Below, one piece after another: positions 14,471-25,500 of a DNA stretch of 64,000 nt (position 1 is the first letter of the stretch; every line of letters begins with the position of its first letter). The translations under genes and the position numbers were made by a program. A model generated the notes under the pieces. It made no database searches and had not been told where the DNA came from. It worked only from the letters and a program-made list of their open reading frames with translations. The DNA is from Siphonodentalium dalli (Eukaryota > Mollusca > Scaphopoda > Gadilida > Siphonodentaliidae): positions 175,521,164 through 175,585,163 of the forward strand of contig CP136066.1 of assembly GCA_032622095.1 (NCBI GenBank). Direction: 5' to 3'.

Positions 14471-14843
14471 CAGCTGACCCCCCGCCCTTGGCCAAGGGGC
14501 GAGCGGGACAGGACATGCCATTTTTCTGGCGACTGAAAATAGTTTTATGTGTTAAATCTTGTATTTTTACAGCACAATCTGACTATTTGGGTTCAAAAAC
14601 CAGCAATATCATTATATCACAAGGTTTAGTAATTTTGTGAAAATTTTATCACAAAAATGATCGCACAAATAGACGTCACTAAAAATATGACCGATTAACA
14701 TTTAATTATCTGGTTGACATATTGTGTGATGGCCAAATCAAAAATCTAATTAAAAGACAAACTAATGGAAATCATCTTTCTCCGAGAAGTCTGAATAAAC
14801 AAAAAACTAAATGGAATTCCTGACAATACTGAATAAATCAGCG

Positions 14844-14889
14844 CTGGGATAAGGCCTTAAATAAATAACCCATTCCTATCCCATTTCGG
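14844..14889. other. Junction at the right end of the satellite array
   Basis: The monomer sequence stops after ATCAGCGC and is followed at once by unrelated sequence leading into a minisatellite. No target duplication or transposon end is obvious at the junction. Confidence 0.6.
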
Positions 14890-15192
14890 ATATCGGTCAT
14901 ACGACCTCCCTATGTTATCTGGGATGACCGTCCGATCTCCGTATGGTCCATGGGAAGACCTTGCGATGCCTGATGATTATACGATGTAACGACATCCATC
15001 TGGTCCCTGGGATTGTCATACGACCTCTATATGGTCACTGTGACGACGTTACGACCTCAATGTGGTCACGTGGTCGAAGGTACGACCTTCAGATGGTCCA
15101 TGGGACGACCCTCCGACACCCCAATGATCCCTGGGGCGATCATAGTACATCCCTGTATGGTACATCATGCATGGGATGATCATACAACCTCC
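14890..15192. repeat. Degenerate ~32-38 bp minisatellite
   Basis: About nine diverged units share the theme (A)TACGACCTCCnTATGGTC followed by CnTGGGAnGACC. Clear unit starts are near 14898, 14932, 15018, 15050, 15082, 15112, 15142 and 15180. The best-conserved core, GGTCCATGGGACGACC, is a near palindrome. The open frames across it are a by-product of the repeat. Confidence 0.8.
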
Positions 15193-16982
15193 CATTTTAC
15201 CTGTCATTTTAGTAAAATATTATGACATTTTCTTGTGATACGGACATATCAGTCATATTTTGTTATATATAGCACTATTAAATGATCTGCACAACTCAAT
15301 TTTACTTTTTGTTGAAAAATATTGAAAAAAGTCTCTTTTTTTTTTTCTTTTTTTTTTTATAAATATTTTAGTAAATTTTTGGCGAATTTCGAGATTTTTA
15401 AAATTATGAATGACAAATGTCGGATTATCAAATCATTATATTGTTTAAAATCAATTTTGAAGGAGCATATGTGTTGAATGGGTACACTATTGAAAATTAA
15501 AAAAATTGGATTAAATTATTAAAAAATAGGGGGTAGGGGTAGCTTTTTTTATAGTAAGTCGAAAATACGGAATGAATCACATTCTAGTTTTTCGAACATG
15601 TGGAATATACCCTTGCGAAGTTTTTAAAACCTTAATATCCGCATGTTTCACTGAAATCCGGAACTTATATCATTTTATATTAGACAACATTTTGGAAAAA
15701 GTACCCAAAAAATCACTCTTTTTATCACACTTTTCACTATAACTCAATTTATTTTCAATATTTTCAAAAAATGACAATTGTGTCCATTGACGGTATATAT
15801 GAGGCATGTTATCAACTATAAACGGTTCTTCTGAAGTTTTTAAGATTCGCGTAGGGGCTTAATGATTCAGAACAGCTACATGTAATGTTTTCAACTGGGG
15901 TAGGTTTAATCATCCTCATTTTTCGAAACTTTTGGACACATTTCTGAAGTGGAAATTTACACCACCCTGACGGCTATATAATTACCTACAATTTGGTATA
16001 ACAAACACTTGTTCGGAGGGGGTGCAACGAAAGCGAAATCTAGGCGTCTTTTTGGAATTGGCCCACGGACTAGGATGGATGCGATTAAAGTCCATAAATG
16101 CCAAGCATTTAATGACGGTCCCATTAATGTCTTTGGATTTCTATACAACCCTTCCACATTTCCCAACTTTCCACAACAACTAGATCATTTCAAATACCAT
16201 GTGCCATGTACATGATACTGTTATGTCCATTAATTGGTGCCAGCAATGGCTTGAAAGAAATGGGTAACATTCCCCCACTCTGGGGCTAGCTCTCCAGGAT
16301 TGTCCATAAATCTTTGTATCTTTAATATATATTAGTTGTTAACCAAATCTGACTGGGTATTTTATGGTGCACTCCGTTTACTACATATAATAAGCTGATA
16401 CAGTTAGATGGCATGGTACAGGGCCCTATTAGCATGTGTCTTCTTGGTAAACTAACAGCCTGGGATCATTAAATGCTTGACTTTCTTCTGTTTTATGTTC
16501 CAAATACTAATAAAACGGCTAGCTGCTATGTGTGTAATGAAAAAGATTAAATTGTGTGGACCCTGATATTGGTACGACCAAAACCGTCCAGCTACTACAC
16601 CACTGCCCTTACATATATACGCCCATGTCAGAGCGGCTTAACATCAGACCCAGAATTTGTATTTAGGTGGCAAACTTGGCCCATGTGCAAACTCTGAATA
16701 ATATATGGAGTTCACCAAACCCGGATAATAGAGAATGTCCGTAGTTTCTACAATAATGAGTCCAGATGCTAATAAATCTAATCTTACTAACCACGGGCCA
16801 CATTGGCGGGAGCCAATGTTTTCGCTCAAGCAAGGACTTGTATAGCAAAAATTAAAAAACCTTGGCTCAAGGAAACGAAAGAATTTATTGCCAACACAAC
16901 CTTATACATTTCCTGATATCCTGCTGTGATGTCAGACCAGACCAGTTAGAAATCCCATGTCTGTTATGTAATGCCTTTGATA
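15193..16982. other. No gene recognised
   Basis: AT-rich unique sequence with an oligo-T stretch near 15333-15359. Short open frames on both strands around 15957-16215 and 16644-17065 overlap each other, have no recognisable domain and look like chance frames. Confidence 0.6.
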
Positions 16983-17054
16983 CAATCAATCAATCAATTT
17001 TATTGTACTTTTACATCATACAAAGATTGACACACATGTCCATCACGGCGATGA
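16983..17054 (-). mobile_element. LINE 3'-end remnant with (ATTG)n tail
   Basis: Read on the minus strand, an AATAAA-type signal is followed by ATTGATTGATTG repeats (plus-strand CAATCAATCAAT at 16984-17000). Only about 70 bp of the element's 3' end remains before the next remnant begins. Assigned by similarity of layout to the better-preserved LINE tails at 18283 and 24247. Confidence 0.5.
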
Positions 17055-17400
17055 GCGGTAGATAGATAGATAACATTTATTGCAAGAAATATATATTACA
17101 GACATGTTGCAAAGTAGTATATAAAAACACATATATAAGAATATTCATTGTATCAACACATATTTTGAACACAGATAATTAAAATTACGTACGAATGTTT
17201 CCCTTCCAACTTCCCTTTTTCATTTGTTGTGAGCAACATTTTCCCGTATTATGAAGAATCCATATAATATTATGTTATTGCAAATCATATCGCACACTGT
17301 GGGATTGTTATTTTTCATAATACTAATAAATGTTTCCTTGTTTGATAGTTTGATGAACCCCGGATTTACAGTTTCTAATTTTTCAAATAGCTTTGTTCGT
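17055..17400 (-). mobile_element. LINE 3'-end remnant with (TATC)n tail and a C-terminal coding scrap
   Basis: On the minus strand the element ends with AATAAA then TATC repeats (plus-strand TAGATAGATAGATAA at 17058-17074). The minus frame over roughly 17220-17400 encodes a scrap (residues ...FEKLETVNPGFIKL... then ...IMKNNNPTV...) with the hydrophobic spacing of the extreme C-terminus of the LINE protein better preserved at 18503-19429. I infer homology from pattern only. The scrap is 5'-truncated and has no catalytic motif. Confidence 0.4.
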
Positions 17401-18282
17401 GCTATATCATATAATTTTGTTGTTGTATGCTTTATTTTTGTCACTAAATTAATGTGATACAAAATATTGAATATATGTACACTATATACACATATATATA
17501 TATCCCACATTCCATAATAAAATCTCCCCGGACTAACCAAAAGCTATCTTGATCCTATCATGTAAAGCGAAAACCCTGTGGTCTGCAAAATCGGTTTATG
17601 TGGTGAAATATAGATGCGGTGAGTGTGTACAAAATTACCTATGGGCTAACCTGTCATAAAACAAAAACAAGCCTAAATTGTGTGGGTACCACCTGTGCGC
17701 CAGAAATGACCCCTCGTCGAGCAAACTTCCCGACCTTGGTCGAGTTTCGCTAATTTTTCATAAACAGTTGAACTCATGCTCCGGGAAAATGTGTGTTTTT
17801 CTGATTTAACGCAGGTAGGTATAATATTTAAATGTTGAAACATGTAGAGATATGATCTAAATATAATTTTGTGAAGCAGGTGACCAAAATTTGTCGCATT
17901 TATACAGAAATACGTAACTACTCTGCAACTTTGGGTCTAGTTTTCTCGCCGATGAATGAGAAAAGGAACCAATTTTATTATAGTCAAACTTCACAACGTA
18001 ACAATGAACAAATGTGGTCGATACAATAAAGGATATCTCCTCCAAATGATATATAAAACTCAGTTTGCCCAGTGATCGATGTCGCGCGAAAACAGCGTTA
18101 TCCGATTTAAAAAGTTCAAACTTCGTGAAATGGTCACATCAGATCTGGAGGTTTGTTTCAAATTAAGCAGAAATTATTATTCTATCCGTATCACCAAACG
18201 TAACTATGATGGCAAAGCCGTGGTATTAGTTACATCGACTAAAACGACCGACATATGAGCGTGGTAATTAGTTTACGCTAAG
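17401..18282. other. No gene recognised
   Basis: Mixed AT-rich sequence. Open frames here (e.g. 17857-18045 minus) are short and have no recognisable domain. Confidence 0.6.
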
Positions 18283-19525
18283 GGTTTGATTGATTGATTG
18301 ATTGATTTATTTATTGCATAAGTCACATAACAGTGAAACAAGCAAAACATATATACACTATGTACACAACTTTGAATATCACATTAATCATTGTTCATTT
18401 CATATACACAGCAGTAATTAAATTAGATTACACAATAATAGGCGATAAACTTAACAAGTATGATAACTACATGTGTTCACCCATAACAATAAATGATTTC
18501 GATTATATAGTATAAGACACCTTCTTAAAGGCACACCTTAGGAATATGCATAGTCTTTTTATGAGGCTTATATTTTGAAGAGATAGGAGACCATGGAATT
18601 TCTCTCTCGTAAGGTTCTTCCAAAAGTACTCAGGGATATATTGTTTTCTGATTTCATCCAAATGACTGCATATAATAACTAAATGGTATTCGTCTCCTAA
18701 ATATTTTCCACATATGGTGCATATCCTATTGTCATTATCATTCTGAGATTTCTTCCATCTTGAGCACTCTATAGGCAGTTTATGATTTGCAGTTCTGAGC
18801 TTCAAGAGGTATATCGATAGATTAGACGGCAAAATCTTCAAGTAATTTGGGTAACCGTAGTCAGTTTTAATAAAACTATAAAATTGGGCCCTCGATGAGG
18901 CAGATGTGTTTATGTCAACGAGTAGTGCGTCCCAATGACGTTGTTTGAGAACAGTTTTTGCATTTCTCAGTTCAATAGCGGTCAGGCCCGTCTGTGTGAT
19001 CCACTTTGATTGCAATTTCAAATCATAAAGAGCATTTTTGACAAAACATAACCATTTGGAGTTATTTTTGTCTGCTGTCTGTGAGTTCATCTCATGAGTC
19101 TGATAAATTAAGGTATAAATATTCTTAGCTAGCTCAGAGCCGTTACTCGATACGAGCTTTGACCAATATGTCAGAGCTCGGCATGTTATTTCTATAGAGA
19201 CGGGGTGTCGTGCGAATTCTGCATAAACAATGTAATTGGGGGTACTCATTTTGATGGACGCAACCATCTTACAAAATTTTAGATGTAGTGTCTCTACACT
19301 TTGAATACGTTCAAAACACCATATCTCACTCCCATACAGTAAAATAGGTAAAATCATCTTATCGAATAAATCAAGCATAATATCAATGGGTAAGTTTAGT
19401 TTTCGGACCTTATTAAGCAGTCCGTACATGGCTCTCGTTGCAGAGTTAACTGTTTTCTTTATGTTCTGGCAGAAGCGACCATTATAAAATAATTTAACCC
19501 TAAATAAGTGAATTCTTTAACTATA
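18283..19525 (-). pseudogene. 5'-truncated LINE (non-LTR retrotransposon), C-terminal part of the reverse transcriptase ORF
   Basis: The minus-strand frame 19429 to 18503 encodes 308 residues typical of the region after the reverse-transcriptase palm in molluscan LINEs. It has a thumb-like segment (ILLYGSEIW near residue 30, then LHLKFCK), a long helical region, and a zinc-knuckle-like C-x2-C-x8-H-x4-C (CTICGKYLGDEYHLVIIC, about residues 239-256). Upstream, in a second minus frame up to about 19525, the matching residues continue (FYNGRF, then KKTVNSATRAMYG), so a frameshift lies near 19495. The palm with the YxDD-type site and any endonuclease are missing. The 3' end shows AATAAA followed by ATCA repeats (plus-strand GATTGATTGATT at 18287-18306). 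Clade not determined. Confidence 0.85.
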
Positions 19526-19959
19526 TCTGACTATATGTGCAATCAGTATAGGCATATAGTCCGAGGGGAAATCGGATTAACAATTTACTTGACAATATTA
19601 TGTGAAATTTCAATTTGATATATTTATGTTCTCTGTTAATTGTTGTATTTATACCGCTCTGTCACAATCATGGGCCGGGGGGGGGGGCTGGAGGCTGCAG
19701 CCCCCCCCCCCCCAAATCGGGTAGAAAGTTCAACATTTGGGCAAACTGGAGATTTTTTATGGTCCTATTCCAGCCTATTCGGGCAATTTTCTGGCAAATT
19801 GAATGATATTTCAGGGAAAATTGTTGCACATTACAATAGTTTCCACATTTCTGCCCGAATTATTCTTATTTGAGGCTAGTTTGGACACTTTTGTTATATT
19901 TGTGTGTGTATATATTGTATATTCGCTAGTTTGGCTATGTAACTTGCAAGCTGAGTCGT
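19526..19959. other. No gene; contains a G-run/C-run hairpin
   Basis: At about 19674-19714 a run of around 12 G, then CTGGAGGCTGCAG, then a run of around 14 C can fold back on itself. Flanking sequence is unassigned. Short overlapping open frames here have no recognisable domain. Confidence 0.6.
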
Positions 19960-20160
19960 TTACCCGTGATTTGTTTTGGGTCCAACAAGTCGCGAATGAG
20001 TACCGATCACGGCCCCAAATTTAACGTTTTCATTGGAGCCATATATTGGTGTGGGTGTGGTCGTAAAGGTGTATCGAGGCATATGTAAAATAATTAGTTG
20101 TTTGTAACCTGTTATTATTATATTTTTTTCTCCTCCAGATATTGAAGATTTTACAAAGAA
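19960..20160 (-). mobile_element. Fragment of a LINE reverse-transcriptase gene (partial duplicate)
   Basis: Positions 20027-20110 match 22575-22658 with three differences in 84 bases, in the same orientation. On the minus strand both encode the residues IILHMPRYTFTTTPTPIYG. In the second location this leads into a reverse-transcriptase palm. Here the similarity stops and unrelated codons follow. It is either a separate LINE copy broken at this point or a local duplication. Confidence 0.6.
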
Positions 20161-20269
20161 TATAACATTGTTATGCACAACACAATGAATAGATATCATA
20201 ATTAAATTTTATAGAAACAACACAAATAAATATGATAAGCAAGACGTATTTACATTTCTACAATGGTGG

Positions 20270-20630
20270 ATATACTGACGATGATGATGATGATTGGGAT
20301 GATGTTGAGAACGACGACGTTGATCGATGATGACGATGTTAATGTTGAATGTGAGGAACAAGATGACTATATTGATGATGATGATAATGATAATGATGAC
20401 GATGATGATGATGTACATGATGATGAAAATGATGTTGAAGATGAGGAAATTAGATTATGACGATGACGTCAATGATGACGGTGGCGATGACGACGATGAA
20501 GATTATGATGATGACATGGACGACGGCGATGATGATTACGATGATTATGTCGATGGTGGTGACGACGATGATGATGATAATGATGATGATGACGATGATG
20601 ATGACGGGCTGACTGATTTGTATTATTCAA
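20270..20630. repeat. GAT/GAC-rich trinucleotide microsatellite
   Basis: About 350 bp of imperfect (GAT)n and (GAC)n. All six frames are low-complexity, giving Asp-rich peptides on plus and His-rich peptides on minus, so the open frames here are not counted as genes. Confidence 0.9.
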
Positions 20631-20679
20631 TGGACTAGGAAATATTTCCCTGCAAGAGTGCATTGTATCACATCCATAA

Positions 20680-22729
20680 TTTGGCAGTAATCGTTACCAT
20701 GAAGTCCAGAAAGACGTATACATCATCAACTGCTGTACACATATCACCAGTAATATGAGTCAAATGAAGCAAGATCATTTCGTCCAATGAAAGATCATCA
20801 ATCTTGATAAAACATTCTACGCCATAACGATCAATAATATCAAAAAAACATATTATTCCGTAGTGATGTCAGGGAACTGCATTCAATGAGAACGTGCTGT
20901 ACTTTATCAAGGTACATTTTATAGCAGTTAGGACACTGGATAAGTGCTTCGTTTAAAGGTACGGTTGGCCTTGGCGGTGGGTATCCTGTGAAAATATTTC
21001 CACCCGCCAAAAACCGCCACAAACAGAAAGAACATCAAAATGTAGACCGACTTTGTCCGTATATAAATAAGAAATATCGCATAAACAGTATGTTGTTCTC
21101 ATATGTTTAACCATTGTTATGTAAACAAAAGCTTAAAAAGTTACTTTTCTGGTGTTTGTTTATATTATGATGATAAACATAAAGAGCGTTCTTGGTTGGT
21201 GAATTCCTGATATGGAACTAATAAAGAGCGTTTATGCCATTTGTGTGTGATTAGCCAGTAGCATTGTGCTGTCTTCTGTAACACAACCAGGCTCTTGCTT
21301 AGGTAAAATATAGTAGGTCTTTATGATAACATGCTGTTTACGCGATGGTAATGGTATATATGAACGAAGCTGTATGCGTTTTAATGTTTTTCTGTTTACG
21401 GTGATTGGAACAAATATGAATATTTTCGACAACTAAGGCCGCACGTGCCTTTAAGTACGTTGTTGCATCGATCACAAGAGCTGTGGTTAGATAGGAATGT
21501 TTATTATGTGAAAATTTTCGACAGAGTCGCCAAAGATCAGACATGTTTAGGTTGTCATGTACATTCCGAAACCGATTGAATGATGGGTCAATTTCCGTTC
21601 TAATTTTCCAATCTGACTCGGTTGTGTTTCGAATATTATTTCTCGTTAGCGCCTTCCACGACTCTTTCGAGAGAAATACGCCATACCTGATGTACTCATA
21701 TACTCCATCAGTCAAGTTGTATTTCACGAGTAATGAAAATACTTCGCCAATAAAAGTTGTTGTCGGGTTCTGTGAGTAAACGTAATCAAACTGCCTAGTT
21801 TCAAAGATTGTTTTACAAGCCTTTCCAGGCGTTAGTCGACAAAGGGCTCCAAAGAGTGAAATTTTTCTGGCATCAATACTAACTTGAAGTGGATATGTTC
21901 CTAGCAGGCCAGTAACGACATCGGTCCTGCATCGGGCAGGTAGGCCCTGAATACGCTTCAAGCAAAATCTGTGAACTCTTTCGAGCTTGATCAAGTTAGA
22001 GGCTGATAAGCCACAGAGAAATTCTTAACCGTAAAGTCCACGAGAAAGTACCACTGATTTATACATTACCATTGAACTCTGAGGTGTTATGCCTCCTGCG
22101 TACATACCAGCAGTGCTTAACATAAGATATGTCGACCGAATTTTTGAGCTGACACTTTCTGTAAGAGTGTTTGGAAAGTCACTTTTGTGTAATGGTATGC
22201 CCAGGTGCGTGACTGAATCCGTTTTATTAACTGCTATGCCAGTTAGCATCCATGTTCGATTGATAGAGGCGTATTTAGATTTCTCATTGAAGATAATTAC
22301 CTGACATTTCTGTTGGTTATACATAAATCGCCATTTTTTACTGTAATTGCCACATATATTACACATTTTTTGTATTCCATATGATGAAAGCGAGAGGAGG
22401 GTCATATCATCTGCCTGTGTGGGAGACGAGCAGTTGATATTTAGCAGCCTGAAACCAAAGTTCGAGTGTTCGAGCTCACTGAGCAAACTGTCTATGTAGA
22501 TGGCGTAGAAAATCGGAGCGAGGGTACTTCCCTGCCTTGTTCCCTGGCTAATAGATATTATACGTGATGTAAGATTTTCATTGGAGCCATAGATTGGTGT
22601 GGGCGTGGTCGTGAAGGTGTATCGAGGCATATGTAAAATAATTAGTTGTTTGTAACCTATAGGTCTCGCGAGATCATGGACACCACGTGGTAAAACTGGT
22701 AATAGGAGGGGGTATTTATTACCGGCCAT
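20680..22729 (-). pseudogene. LINE with reverse-transcriptase palm, partial copy
   Basis: Minus-strand reading. From 22729 to 21338 a single frame is broken by one TAA at 22025-22027. It contains the palm motifs ISISQGTRQGS and LAPIFYAIYID, then QADDM (the F/YxDD-type active site). After the stop come LYG... and RVHRFCLKRIQGLPARCRTD, the thumb-like region. The frame shifts near 21430, and a further segment (21022-20840 and degraded sequence to about 20680) carries CPNCYKMYLDKVQHVLIEC, a C-x2-C-x9-H-x4-C knuckle typical of LINE ORF2 C-termini. The endonuclease and N-terminal half of the RT are absent (5' truncation). Family code for this enzyme is target-primed reverse transcription; this copy is dead. 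Confidence 0.88.
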
Positions 22730-23039
22730 ATTAAGTAATTGCTGTATGCTCTAACAGCGTGTTACAGTTAGTTGGTTACTCTTTGTAGCACACATGTAAG
22801 GTCGGCTCCTTAGAGTAGGGATATGTACTATGTCACTAAGTCATTTAAGGCCACACTTGGATTGCCACTTCACGAAAACGAAAATATATCATCTCTTAAA
22901 GTGATATAATTCATTCTCAGATTTGACACTTTTCACGAATTAGATATCTTCGCATGTAAAAAGTTATTTTGGGCATATCCAGCATTATTATTGATAACTG
23001 TTCACATCTAGCTAACACATGTGATTTAAGATGTTTTAT
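22730..23039. other. No gene recognised
   Basis: Unassigned AT-rich spacer between two LINE remnants. Confidence 0.55.
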
Positions 23040-23690
23040 TAAATCAATCAATCGACCAACACTCCAGTAATTTACTCAATTAATCAATTTATTTGTACTT
23101 TTGCATCAAACGATCAAGCGTACACATACATGAAATAATAGGTAATAAAAGACAATAGGTAACAACAGAGCATACTTAAATATAATACATGAGATAAGCA
23201 GGTACATAATTAGTTTATGGTGATGACTGGTAGTATTTTAGGTCATTAATTAAGGGGTGCTTACTCTCGTATGGTTTCCTATTCTTTGTAGTAGTTCTGG
23301 ACTAGGTTGCCATATTCCCTTTTTTTCTAATCCGTGATGAATAAAACGGGCAAGGGCATTTATGAAAAGCGGATCAGTACATTGCAGTATGCGATTGAAC
23401 TGATCTAACCCCGATAGTTGTTGTATATTATATGGTAGTTTGTTAAAGTGATGGGTTCGTTCTTGTGCGAGTAATGAACAGCTCGTAATAAGATGTAATT
23501 CGTCATCCTTCTCATTGCACAGTTCGCAAATGCGATATTGTTCGTCAACATTTTGATGACGACCTCGTTCAATTCCCAACGACTGCATGGGAACCGATTC
23601 GTAGCCGTGAAAGTGATTCCCAAGGTTTTGTTATTTTACATTCATTTAAGTAGTCTTCTAATTTCGTCTCAGTCTTAAATTGTCTGTATG
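23040..23690 (-). pseudogene. 5'-truncated LINE, C-terminal fragment
   Basis: The minus frame 23588-23250 encodes 112 residues beginning MQSLGIERGRHQNVD and containing CELCNEKDDELHLITSC, a C-x2-C-x7-H-x4-C knuckle matching the C-terminal zinc motif of the neighbouring LINEs. An overlapping minus frame up to about 23690 may hold more of the upstream coding sequence after a frameshift. The element's 3' end appears to be the AATAAA-like and ATTGATT-rich stretch at 23040-23100 (minus strand). No catalytic domain survives. Confidence 0.75.
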
Positions 23691-24246
23691 TTTTTAATGT
23701 GTAACAGGGTGGAGTTCGTCCGTCATTCATTTCGTCCGTTAATCACCAAAATTATTTCCATTAAATTAATTAAACATGCTATTTTGGACCATTAATTAAT
23801 ACCGCCCTGTACCGAAAATTCGGGAAATTTCAGAAATTCCCTGATTCGGACCACATTTTTCGACGGAACTTCCTAAACCATCTAGGATTCCGATTTACCA
23901 ACTAAAATAAAATGTACAGGTAAGAACTTAGTGATCTCTTGCCAAATTCATCTTGTTCACAGTCTAAAAATTCCAAAATTTAGATTGTTTTCCTCGGAAT
24001 TGCCAAAAGTTGAAATTTGGCCAAATATTGGGGGTGTCACACCCCCTACATCCACCTGTAGCTACGTCCCTGACATCATGCTATTTAATACACGCTGAAT
24101 AAGTCAACTGTGGACGTTGTAGATGCGTTGTTGATCCGTTGGCAATGCAGTTATATGGATTACACCTTGAACCAATTATAGGTCGTAGTCCAATATCATG
24201 CATTTGAACGCCGGTATAACAACAATAAATGTGTCTAGGTATGGTA
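23691..24246. other. No gene recognised
   Basis: Unassigned sequence. A short palindrome-like GGGGGTGTCACACCCCC lies near 24030-24047, followed by an ACGTCCCTG motif near 24064. Confidence 0.5.
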
Positions 24247-25500
24247 TGGAATCGATAGAATAGAATAGAATAGATTTATTAGCAATGAACACCCTTCCGG
24301 GCAGAATGCTTTTACAATGAACATAATAGTACATTTTCATTTCACATACATCATATTATATAATGTATACATTCATTGTGATTATTGAAGTATAGTTATT
24401 TCAAGGAAAATATAACAACATAAAAAATTAAATAGATCAATTGTTGCATCCAATTTGATATTCTGATCTTAACTGAAAGTACTGTCGGATCAAGCTGCAG
24501 ACTTTCGCACAATTTGATCTGTTATCGTTCCTCAATATCATCTTAAACTTATGTATATCATCCAAGTTATTATATGCCTTTGAATGCTTTGTCATTATTT
24601 TATTGATCTCTGATCGCAAGGTACTATATATTGGACATTCCATTAAAAAGTGAAATTCATCCTCGATCGTTGATGTACTACATTTGCATACTCGTTTTCA
24701 AGAGGTATTTTAGGTTGACAATGTCTTCCTTTTTCAATTGCAAGATTGTGATTACTTATGCGTAGTCTAGTGAACATATTTCGATCCTTAGCAGAGTGCG
24801 TGCATTCCAAATATAATTCTAAACTAATATTTCGTTTCACAACCCGATAAGTCCTTAATTTGTTTTTCTTATCTTTTTCGGTATTATCGGCCATACTGTC
24901 TATAAACTTACATACATGCATTTCCTTCAGTTTGTTTTTTCAAATTAATCATAAATGTCAATGGGTTTGTCTGGTTTGTGATATTGGACATATTAATAAT
25001 TTGCGGAAATGAAAAGATAGACATATCAGCGGGAAGTAGGTGTTGATCTTTAATAGCTTGCGATAAAAGACCGCCAACATCTGGTGAGAGTAATTTCGTT
25101 GCGTAAGACGCTGTTCTTAAGATGGCATCATGTGTTAAAGGGAATCTCCCAAGCTCCGCGCGAACGGCTTGGTTTGAGGCGAATTTTCCGACACCTAGTA
25201 CTTGTTTGCAGAATTTAATATGTAACTGTTCCAACTCTGATTTGTCCGCATTACTTTTTAACATATAAGATCCCCATAGTTCGCTACCGTAGAGCTGAAT
25301 TGGTTTGATTAGTTTATCATATAACTTCAACATTATTTTAATTGGTGGTAATGAGGTTGTTTTGAACGCGTCAAACAAGGAATACATAGCTTTCCTTCCT
25401 TTCGCACTTAGGTCAGACATTGCATTTTTAAAAGAACCTGTTCTGGTAAAATTTATTCCCAAAAAAGTGTAGTTACATGTTTGTACCAGACACACTTTCG
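24247..25500 (-). pseudogene. 5'-truncated LINE, C-terminal half of ORF2, frameshifted
   Basis: Three minus-strand frames follow each other: 25495-24908 (195 residues; IQLYGSELWG, LHIKFCKQVLG and RAELGRFPL match the post-palm region), 24921-24643 (RISNHNLAIEKGRH) and 24643-24437 (MECPIYSTLRSE). Between the last two, an alternative frame gives IEDEFHFLMECP, the second half of the usual zinc knuckle, so at least two frameshifts are present. On the minus strand the 3' end reads AATAAA followed by (TATTC)n (plus-strand GAATAGAATAGAATAGA at 24256-24272). The residue pattern resembles the copy at 18283-19525, so both probably belong to one superfamily. The palm and endonuclease are missing. Confidence 0.85.

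Larger units (their letters stand above)
1..14843. repeat. Satellite array, ~18 monomers of 811-837 bp
   Basis: A landmark (GATGTCGACC or a one-base variant) recurs at 241, 1078, 1909, 2735, 3546, 4362, 5177, 5992, 6804, 7617, 8430, 9243, 10055, 10869, 11685, 12499, 13318 and 14136. Spacings are 837, 831, 826 and then 811-819. The first copies and the last one carry a short extra stretch (GGGGAGGGC) that middle copies lack. The array starts mid-monomer at base 1, so it extends left of the window, and stops abruptly at about 14843. Each monomer contains an AT-rich half, a G-rich half with degenerate ~30 bp sub-repeats, a variable poly-G tract, and a ~60 bp imperfect inverted repeat. Short open frames of 65-110 codons recur in each copy, but their phase and length depend on the poly-G length, so I do not call them genes. 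Confidence 0.97.

Noticed and set aside
1-14843. CRISPR array
   Set aside because: The repeats are over 800 bp and contiguous, with no short repeat-spacer alternation. The context is eukaryotic.
14943-15225. Overlapping plus-strand frames of 70-78 residues
   Set aside because: They are translations of the ~35 bp minisatellite in two frames.
20209-20663. Asp-rich and His-rich open frames
   Set aside because: Low-complexity translation of the GAT/GAC microsatellite in several frames at once.
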